DNA of 64,000 bases from Branchiostoma lanceolatum. Lineage: Eukaryota; Chordata; Leptocardii; Amphioxiformes; Branchiostomatidae. Within the stretch, counting starts at the first letter, position 1. Each line of letters begins with the position of its first letter. Under the pieces are notes generated by a model. It was given only the letters and a program-made list of their open reading frames with translations, was not told the origin of the DNA and did no database searches. The position numbers were made by a program, and so were the translations under genes. The stretch is taken from assembly GCF_035083965.1 (NCBI RefSeq), contig NC_089722.1:31957958-32021957 (forward strand). The letters are read 5' to 3'. Shown piece by piece: positions 58,096-64,000 of this stretch.

Positions 58096-61000
58096 TGCTG
58101 TCCAAAATGTAACTTTCTTGGGTTAGGTAAGAACATCATAATCTTAATCATGCCATGAGTCACCTGAGCGATGTGCCTTATGAACTCTGTCGTAGATTGT
58201 ATGGTGGTTACCATTTAATGGGTGGCTGAAAACGTCATATATAACCTCTATACCAGAATCTCTGTACATTTTTCGGCTTATGATACACTTTTTGTTGATG
58301 ACTGCTTTTTGTGGATGGATTGTGCAGCCAGTCCGTAACCGGTATAAGGCTGCACAAACGACCCAGTACAAAAAAGAAGTAAAAAGCGTATTATAAGCCC
58401 GAAATAGACACAGGGAGCCTGCTATGGAGGCTAGGACATGTACCTGAACATCCCGTGCCATCAACCCGCCCGTCCCGTGCACATCCGGTGTCACAGGTGC
58501 AGTTGGCGTAAAGCGCGGGGGTGAGATTGTCTGTACAGTTGGCCTGGACGTCACACGGAGTATGCGTAGACGAGTGGGCGGTCATATCTGGGGTTGACAA
58601 TAAAAACAAAGGATCTAAGATCTCACTACTCCTTGAAATATTTAGTTTTTCTACATCTCTTGACAGAATACGACTAAAAAAAAAACACACATATATGTTA
58701 TGGTGGTCCGGAACATACATGTCTAGAGTGTTGATATATATTACAACAGGCCATGAACCTATTTATCATGGCTGTCGATATATATATATATATATGTATC
58801 TTCCGTCAGCGTTTGAAGTAAGACGTTCCTGACATTAAGATATGCCACATATAAGGTGCCGAACTGTCGTTTTTAAAAGCCAGAAAAGTTTTAAGTCGTC
58901 ATCAAGACGACAGTTTGGCACCTTATATGTGGCAAATTTTAATGTCAGGGACGTCTTGCCTCTAACGGTAACGGAAGTTACAAAATGTGTACAGTCAAAT
59001 GAGAACGAGCGATATATGTTGATATGATATGAGCCATGCAGGTATGGTACCATCAGTGCTGACTGGTGAATGTGACGTGTAGTCCACATGCCGGGTTGCG
59101 TCCGCTTCGAAAGTAGTTCTATCTGTAAACGTGGTTTCTGTCCATGTCTGAGGAGGAAAAAAACAAGTTCATTAAAAATACAGGGAAAAATTCTAGAGAT
59201 CTAGAATCCGTACAGTAGACGCATTCCCACCTGTAAGGCCAAACTAACGGCAATGTTCAAGATTAGTGCCACAACTATCCTGATAATGCAAATGACTTAC
59301 ATATCTACATAATGTATGCTTGGTCATGTACGCCTTTAACTAATTTACACATGTCGCTATATTGACAGTCCAGTTATTTACCACTTAGATGAATTATGAC
59401 GCTTTTGCATTAATTATGCAATTAGGAATTTAGTTGATATCTATTAATACTTCACCTTCAATACACAACATGTTACATGTATTTGAGTCCTATGATGGAA
59501 CACACTGCAAATATAGCTTGTCCTCATTAATTATGCAAAGTTGTGTCCCAAAACCCAATTCCCAACACAGACACACACCTGCAAGATACCTGTACATGAG
59601 AAGGGAGTTCTTTTCTAAATAAATGCATATCTCCTATTCTTCATAGGGGAAGAGCAATAACTGTACTAACAGTACTTCATACAATATTAAGTATGTACAA
59701 TAGATATCGACTATCAACTTGAAGATATACAACTTGCCGTTTGTTTGCTGCTGTCTTGCTTCCCTGGCATGAATGTCACAATTATGCAGGCTGATAGAAC
59801 CATCAGCGCCGCCACCACCACAATCGTGGTGATGATACAGACCAGGCATGGTCGTGACGTGACACACCTATGACCTATAAAGTAAGAAAGGAGTAAGACA
59901 GACAACTTCATTCAAATCGCACCAGTGCCAAAGGTAACAGGGGAAATTATGACCCACTTTCAAAACTGACAGATAACACCTGTCAACGCATGCATATAAT
60001 GGAAATATAGATAATCCTCATTACATATGCAAATTCAGTCCAAATTTGCATAATTTACAATTCATTGTGTGCACCTCTATCTAGGCTACCTGTATAGTAA
60101 ATAACGTGAAAATCTGTTCCTCCGTTCTTCAGTTACTCTCCTTAGAAGATTTTGACGAATACGCCATTGCAGTTCCAGTGACACATACCAGGGGGGCCCA
60201 AAATCGACCTTGACCGTTCTCCTCCCAACGCCTACCCACATATCTAATATCATCACAATCCATTTACACGTTCTTCAGTTATGCTGACTTAAAACATCCG
60301 GAGACACACACATACACGCACGCAAAGACACACGCAAAGACACTTAAAACAATATCTTAATGAAAAAGTTTTTTTTTTTCATGGAGATAACAAACGCAAG
60401 TCTAACAAAGTGGTGGGACCCTAAGTCATCGGACTGCAACTTACATTCAGCTGCCCTTGGCTGTACAACATTCGGGGCGTACATGGGGTTTGGGCGTAGC
60501 GCGTTCCCGCCGTACATGGGGTTTGGGGGTAGTGCGTTCCCGCTGTACATGGGGTTTGGGGGTAGCGCGTTCCCGCTGTACATGGGGTTTGGGCGTAGAG
60601 CTTTCCCACCGTACATGGCGTTGGGAAGTAGTCCGTCCACGTCCGCTGTCCCTCTCGGCTCTGAAGACATTAGAACACAGGTATAACATGTCGGTTACGG
60701 TTATTTGTCTTGTATCTAGTTTCTTTTGACGCATCCATTTCTGACCAAGCTACCTCTATGAACCTGAATATTAATTATATATAGTAAAGAAAGAAACATT
60801 ACTCTATAGCCTGACACAAATAGCAGATGATATTTCAACTTACAGACTGTCAGAAGATAAATCTAAATATTCGCCTTGACAACGCCCTGGTCATTCATCG
60901 AAACAATCCCTGATTCATCATTAGATTAGTTTTATGGACCGTATAAAACACGTTAGCAGTGGATAGCGATTGCCAAATAAATTATGAAACTGTGACGAAC

Positions 61001-63755
61001 TCAACTTACCGGAGCTGGTGTCGGGCAGTCCACAGACGCTCTGGGAATTGTTGACAGGGTGGTTCTCATAGTGTGCTGCCTGTGTGCCGCTTGACATGGC
61101 TGTGTTTTCTGCTTTCTTCTCATCAGAGCGATCAGCATCATTCGATTGTTTGATGACAGTTTTTGGTCGAGTTCCATCACGTTCGTCAAAGGCATATGCG
61201 TATGGTTCGCCGTTTGTTACACCATCTCGGCGATTAGCAATTGCATACGGACGGATACACTCATCGTCAGATACATCGTCTGTGTTTTCAGCTTTCTTCT
61301 CATCAGAGCTATCAGTATCATTCGATTGTTTGATGACAGTTTTTGGTCGAGTTCCATCACGTTCGTCAAAGGCATATGCGTATGGTTCGCCGTTTGTTAC
61401 ACCCTCTCGGCGATAAGCAACTGCATACGGACGGATACACTCATCGTCAGATACATCGTCTGTGGTGTCTGGTTTGTCCTGATCAGAGCTTTCAGCTTCC
61501 TTCGATTTCTTGATGACTGTCTCTGGTCTAGTTGCATCACGATCGTGCTCGAAGTCTTCTGCTTTGTTGTTTGCATCATGGACCTGGGTGTCTGGCCTGT
61601 CAACACTGGTATTATCGACATCTCTACTGCTCTTGTAAGCCAAAGCTGATGTTTCTTCACGACGGATATTTTTCAGATGGTATAATTGCACTATGTTATT
61701 TGCGTTACAGCCTTCGGTATGGTAGATATCTCTTGGGAAAGGATATTCTGCTTCTACGTGTGGAGTATCAACATAAAGTGATTGATTCTGTTCAGTTTTG
61801 TCGACGTTTATATACGAAGTGCAGATAGTCGGTAGCGACGAGCGTTCCGCACGGTTGTCTGGGTTGTTACCAGGTCTGTCATCCTCGTTAGGGGACTCGG
61901 CCGAAGCCTCGCTATGGACCTCCTGCAACGGGTCTTCCTCTGAACTGGTCTGGACCCATTGGAGCTGGTGTTGATTGTCCTCTTGGTCCACAGGCTTCTC
62001 TGTTGTGGTAGAGTCCCGGAGATGATGCAAGTCTGCTTGCGTGGCTTCCCTATTTTTCGGTGTTCCATAACCGGTGTCGCCTGTCTTCTTCATCGCATCC
62101 ATCCACGGTCTTGTCGATAATGGAAATGTGATGGAACACACGAAAGCCTGTCGGATCGCTTTGTGAATTTGGGATATATTGCTATGGCTTTTCCATAACG
62201 CTTTATACATATGAGTGGAGACCGGATGTACATGTAAATTAGGTAGACAATCTTTGCACGCAATTTAATTAAATCCGGTTCGTCGCACAGATTACATTAC
62301 TTTTAGTCTAGCCAATCTAAGGAACCTCACCGTTTGAAATAAATGCCCTTGCTCCTCCCACACAATTCAAGGCCGGTTCGTCGCGCAATCTCTTGCTGGC
62401 AGAGGTTAATGACCCCTCCCGAGCGATTTAGTCAGACTAAACTTCTAGCCTGTCCCCAGGGAATAGTTGTTCCAGTTTGACAATTGATGCGTGTTAGTGG
62501 TGCATGAGAGTCTTAATCATGCAATATAGCAGATTTCTAAAGTTTCCTCGTTATTTATACAAAGTAGTTTGCCCAAAATCTAAACATCTTGAGGTTTGGC
62601 ACATACATACAGGCATACCAAATATGAAGACAATCCAGTTATGAGTTTTCGACCTATATATCGTGGTCACTAACAGACACACGAAGCACGCCCAGTAAAA
62701 TATAACCTTCTTGGCGAAGGTAATTACCTATTTGTGATGATTGACACAGGATCGTTGGGAATACCCTGTTGGTGTGGGTCGAAGAAAGCCACCTTGCCCA
62801 AATTGTCACACTGCGACGCAATTGCGCATAAAATCCAGATTAGTTGGCCCGGAATAGCACATCTTAAGTTTCAATGCAAATGATATTATCGGAAATCGCA
62901 TTGTTGCCAATGAGACATTCATCAAAATTGGTTCGCATTGATAAAAAGATATTCGCCGTTTTGCGCCGCTTTGTGCCATTTTGCGAATTGCGATTTTTTT
63001 TCAATTGAACAAAATCCCAATTTTCTGCGACATATTTCGTTGATTGGCTACTTTGCGAAAATCTAGAAAATTGGTGCAGACTAGTAAGATAATCGCTTTA
63101 GGCCTTTAGTTACCAAAGTAGGGCTGAACATAAAGGCTGAAGTCCACCATTCACAGGCCCCTATACTTTCAATGGTAAACAAATAAGGAAAAGGCTGTCA
63201 AAAGTCACCTACCTGAAGTTTAGATAATGGAAAACTCACATTGGCAGCGTAGTCTGACCTCTGCAGTGTCAATCTAATGAGTTTCGCCGATTTTCCAGCG
63301 GCGCAAACTGGTGAAATTCTATCAAAACATGGCGAGATGACCTTTGACCCCCCCCTACACAAGAAATGGGCACATCCAAACAACACTTATTTCAAAGTGT
63401 ACCGGACACTTCAAACCTGGCTAAAACCCTGTTTTTCTAAATAAATGAAATAGCCACAACCTTTACCTGTCAATTCCAGCTCATAAACGCCAACATTTCC
63501 AACAAAGAGGAGTCCTACAGATACTTTTAACAAAGCTATACAAGGCTATTTCTATGAAATGAAATGGACCCTCATGACTGTAATCGTGACCTTTGGCCTA
63601 AAGGTTTACCATGCTTACCATGTTTCCTCCCGTAGCCGTTGCCTATACCCACGGGACTCCCTTCTGAAGGCTTGACGAATGCCTCGTCTATTTCCGACCA
63701 TAAGCGGCACCGCAAAGTTTTAACTCCAGCTTTTAGTCCGGAGAAACTGAAAATG
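52713..63755 (+). CDS. cytochrome P450, CYP3/CYP5 type, first five exons
   Basis: Exons are 52713-52783, 53545-53638, 54049-54101, 55589-55685 and 63636-63755. Together they make 435 nt (145 residues), with phases fitting at all four joins; the gene continues beyond the window. P450s are haem monooxygenases anchored in the endoplasmic reticulum. Exon 1 encodes a hydrophobic N-terminal anchor ([19 protein letters not shown]). Exon 2 has the proline hinge [18 protein letters not shown], typical of CYP3A and thromboxane synthase (CYP5). Exons 3 and 4 have [15 protein letters not shown] and [20 protein letters not shown]. Exon 5 has [16 protein letters not shown], the C-helix region; AFSPEKL recalls thromboxane synthase. 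In this exon HKRHRK stands where most family members have the W-x-x-x-R motif, so the helix C tryptophan seems absent. The haem-binding cysteine lies outside the window. Intron 4 (7,950 bp) contains the whole NHL receptor gene on the other strand. Confidence 0.9.
53545..53638 (+). CDS. P450 exon 2, proline hinge
   Basis: Acceptor GGATTTTGTTCACAG, donor AGAAAG/GTGAG. Encodes [20 protein letters not shown] and [10 protein letters not shown]. Confidence 0.93.
53639..54048. other. P450 intron 2
   Basis: Intronic sequence ending in the acceptor TTTTCGATCGTAG. No repeat recognised. Confidence 0.7.
54049..54101 (+). CDS. P450 exon 3
   Basis: Only 53 nt, as in vertebrate CYP3A genes. Encodes [17 protein letters not shown]. 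Donor ACAG/GTACGT. Confidence 0.9.
54102..55588. other. P450 intron 3
   Basis: AT-rich. A dispersed-repeat fragment sits at about 55000-55170 (CCATGACCTAATAAATGTCA through the ACACAGGCAAACATACACAA stretch). No other gene. Confidence 0.65.
55589..55685 (+). CDS. P450 exon 4
   Basis: Acceptor TTTGTTTCTACAG, donor GGAAG/GTAAAT. Encodes the beta-strand region [20 protein letters not shown] and a TSFPFRK end. Confidence 0.92.
55845..56330 (+). repeat. near full-length dispersed repeat with TG/CG microsatellite
   Basis: Runs from CTCCATGAAAAATGGAT through a TG, CG, TG run (55890-55960) to TTCCATGATACTAAATATGC. The best reference copy of this family in the window; a close relative is 13018-13450. 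Confidence 0.8.
56501..57342 (-). CDS. NHL-repeat exon (C-terminal propeller)
   Basis: Acceptor CTTGTTCTTCCTCAG, phase 1, then 280 codons to TGA at 56503-56501. Six NHL-type repeats can be picked out, each with a hydrophobic-G-I/V-A/S-D/V start and a V-x-x-F-x-x-x-G end, for example [16 protein letters not shown] and [15 protein letters not shown] single large exon for the propeller is usual for this kind of gene. Confidence 0.92.
56501..62210 (-). CDS. type II membrane protein with tyrosine motifs, NPxY array, EGF-like module and NHL propeller
   Basis: Exons in order are 62210-61010, 60660-60445, 59874-59731, 59122-59051, 58587-58444 and 57342-56501. They total 2,619 nt, a whole number of codons: 872 residues from 62210, or 836 if the ATG at 62102 is used. 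Neither ATG has a strong context, so the start is open. There is no signal peptide. The long acidic N-terminal part should be cytoplasmic, with IRPYAVAY and EPYAYAF repeats and then a run of NPMY (NPxY) motifs. One membrane helix ([20 protein letters not shown]) makes it type II. Outside follow a Ser/Thr stalk, a six-cysteine EGF-like module and six NHL repeats forming a propeller. NPxY motifs bind PTB domains or endocytic adaptors in other receptors; that use here is inferred. Ligand and function are unknown. The gene lies wholly inside P450 intron 4. Confidence 0.88.
57343..57540. other. NHL-gene intron 5, 3' part
   Basis: Includes the acceptor region and a dispersed-repeat end (TATCTACCACTCAAAAATCA at 57468). 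Confidence 0.5.
57541..58031. repeat. (CCAA)n microsatellite
   Basis: About 490 bp of ACCA/CCAA units broken at intervals by CTCAACC or CCATCCAACC. Frames through it encode NQPT repeats or, on the other strand, GWLV repeats. It sits in an intron. Confidence 0.97.
58032..58093. repeat. (AC)n microsatellite
   Basis: About 31 AC units directly joined to the CCAA array. Confidence 0.97.
58444..58587 (-). CDS. EGF-like exon of the NHL gene
   Basis: Acceptor TTTATTGTCAACCCCAG, donor GTTCAG/GTACAT, 144 nt, phases 1-1. Encodes six cysteines in PCDVQANC...[10 protein letters not shown]...GTGCSG spacing, typical of an EGF-like or similar small disulphide module. One N-glycosylation sequon (NCT) occurs twice. 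Confidence 0.85.
58820..58957. mobile_element. 138-bp foldback element in an NHL-gene intron
   Basis: Arms of about 50 bp: AAGACGTTCCTGACATTAAG with CCACATATAAGGTGCC, facing GGCACCTTATATGTGG with TGTCAGGGACGTCTT. The loop is about 40 nt. Confidence 0.8.
59051..59122 (-). CDS. short stalk exon of the NHL gene
   Basis: 72 nt with phases 1-1 if the acceptor is ACCACGTTTACAG. Encodes [20 protein letters not shown] and STD. A longer version starting at 59147 after CCTCCTCAG is open but would not match the phase of the preceding exon. Donor GATG/GTACCA. Confidence 0.6.
59731..59874 (-). CDS. membrane-anchor exon of the NHL gene
   Basis: Acceptor TTTCTTACTTTATAG. 144 nt in phases 1-1 to a weak donor (AGTT/GTATAT); an alternative donor three bases earlier keeps the phase. 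Encodes [20 protein letters not shown] as the only membrane helix, preceded by RPCLV. Confidence 0.82.
60020..60400 (-). repeat. dispersed repeat beside the NPMY exon
   Basis: Shares CATTGCAGTTCCAGTGACAC and AAAATCGACCTTGACC blocks with 9880-10850 and ends at CATGGAGATAA (60380-60390), 55 bp from the exon's donor. Confidence 0.75.
60445..60660 (-). CDS. NPMY-repeat exon of the NHL gene
   Basis: Acceptor CTAATGTCTTCAG, donor GCTGAAT/GTAAGT, 216 nt, phases 1-1. Encodes one NAMY and four NPMY motifs in 11-residue (33-bp) units such as [11 protein letters not shown]. The DNA repeat is nearly perfect, suggesting recent expansion. Cytoplasmic by the topology model. Confidence 0.9.
61010..62210 (-). 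CDS. first coding exon of the NHL gene (acidic cytoplasmic region)
   Basis: Open from 62210 to the donor CTCCG/GTAAGTTGAG. Rich in Asp, Glu and Ser. A 60-residue (180-bp) unit is present nearly three times; units at 61141 and 61321 are almost identical, that at 61501 diverged. Each full unit has [13 protein letters not shown] and [20 protein letters not shown]. Start codon uncertain (62210 or 62102). Confidence 0.85.
62211..62420 (-). promoter_or_regulatory. presumed NHL-gene promoter / 5' UTR
   Basis: Lies upstream of the first exon. It has an inverted CCAAT box (AGCCAATCT on the plus strand at 62309) and two copies of CCGGTTCGTCG (62276 and 62373). No TATA box at a fixed distance was seen. 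The assignment is by position. Confidence 0.3.
62421..63635. other. rest of P450 intron 4
   Basis: 62560-62720 is a dispersed repeat of the third subtype, like 52011-52312. The remainder has no gene. The acceptor TTTCCTCCCGTAG ends at 63635. Confidence 0.5.
63636..63755 (+). CDS. P450 exon 5
   Basis: 120 nt, phases 0-0, donor AAAATG/GTAAGA. Encodes [17 protein letters not shown], then [20 protein letters not shown] and M. Both length and content correspond to exon 5 of vertebrate CYP3A genes, which supports joining it to exon 4 across the 7.95-kb intron. Confidence 0.85.
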
Positions 63756-64000
63756 GTAAGATTATTTATTTTTATTTTTCTTGCATTTCTTCAGGTGCTT
63801 ATTTAGCGACATAAAGCGTTGGCTGAAAAACCATACTGAAACTCTAAGATTTAAAAGCTTATTTGATCTGGCTGTAGCTTGCTAGCATAAAACGTTATCG
63901 TATATTGACGTTTTGTATTATTGTATCGCATTGTGTTGTTCAGAATACCCCTAACATTCTCCCTTGAACTTTTGAAAAGCGGCCAAGGCCGAAGAAAGTA

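Noticed and set aside
57496-58158. 220-codon plus-strand frame rich in NQPT, and GWLV-rich minus-strand frames
   Set aside because: Produced entirely by the (CCAA)n and (AC)n runs in an intron of the NHL gene.
61084-61649. Plus-strand frames of 110 and 167 codons
   Set aside because: Antisense of the first NHL-gene exon; they repeat with the 180-bp unit.
55686-63635. P450 as a pseudogene truncated after exon 4
   Set aside because: An in-phase exon 5 with the expected CYP3 content is present at 63636, so a long intron explains the gap.

Overview
This window looks like animal nuclear DNA, most likely from a cephalochordate (amphioxus, Branchiostoma). It has GT-AG introns, few genes, AT-rich introns and many short repeats. 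Two of its gene families look like lancelet expansions: leucine-rich-repeat receptors with a YSEIPD-repeat tail, and type II membrane proteins with an NPMY array and an NHL propeller. The species is inferred from family resemblance and was not tested by a search.

Layout. At 3.6-6.8 kb (minus strand) lies an LRR transmembrane receptor whose tail is in another frame and ends in a coding minisatellite. At 12.2-15.3 kb (plus) are the last four exons of a caspase, closest to caspase-2 by eye. At 18.0-18.5 kb two small exons join in frame but belong to no family I recognise. From 19 to 39 kb the DNA is mostly repetitive. A 236-bp satellite encloses a 109-bp satellite, which is split by a 5,565-bp element with terminal inverted repeats, a CGG target duplication and its own internal arrays. 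Further on are a 46-bp array, a TTAA foldback element broken by a LINE fragment, a second LINE fragment, and a 327-bp satellite interrupted by a 773-bp Harbinger-like MITE. At 41.2-42.6 kb is a piggyBac-like TTAA element, and at 45.8-47.0 kb a 19-20-bp minisatellite. Several foldback elements lie at 49-50 kb.

The right end holds two interleaved genes. A cytochrome P450 of the CYP3/CYP5 type runs on the plus strand from 52,713 past the window edge (five exons visible). Its 7.95-kb intron 4 contains a complete six-exon minus-strand gene (56,501-62,210) for a type II membrane protein: tyrosine-motif cytoplasmic region, NPxY array, membrane anchor, EGF-like module and a six-bladed NHL propeller. 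Exon phases and summed lengths close exactly for the caspase, the P450 and the NHL gene, which is the strongest internal support for these models.

The genes do not form one pathway. The LRR receptor, caspase and NHL receptor would fit innate immunity or cell signalling, and the P450 lipid or xenobiotic oxidation. No autonomous transposase or complete reverse transcriptase was recognised.
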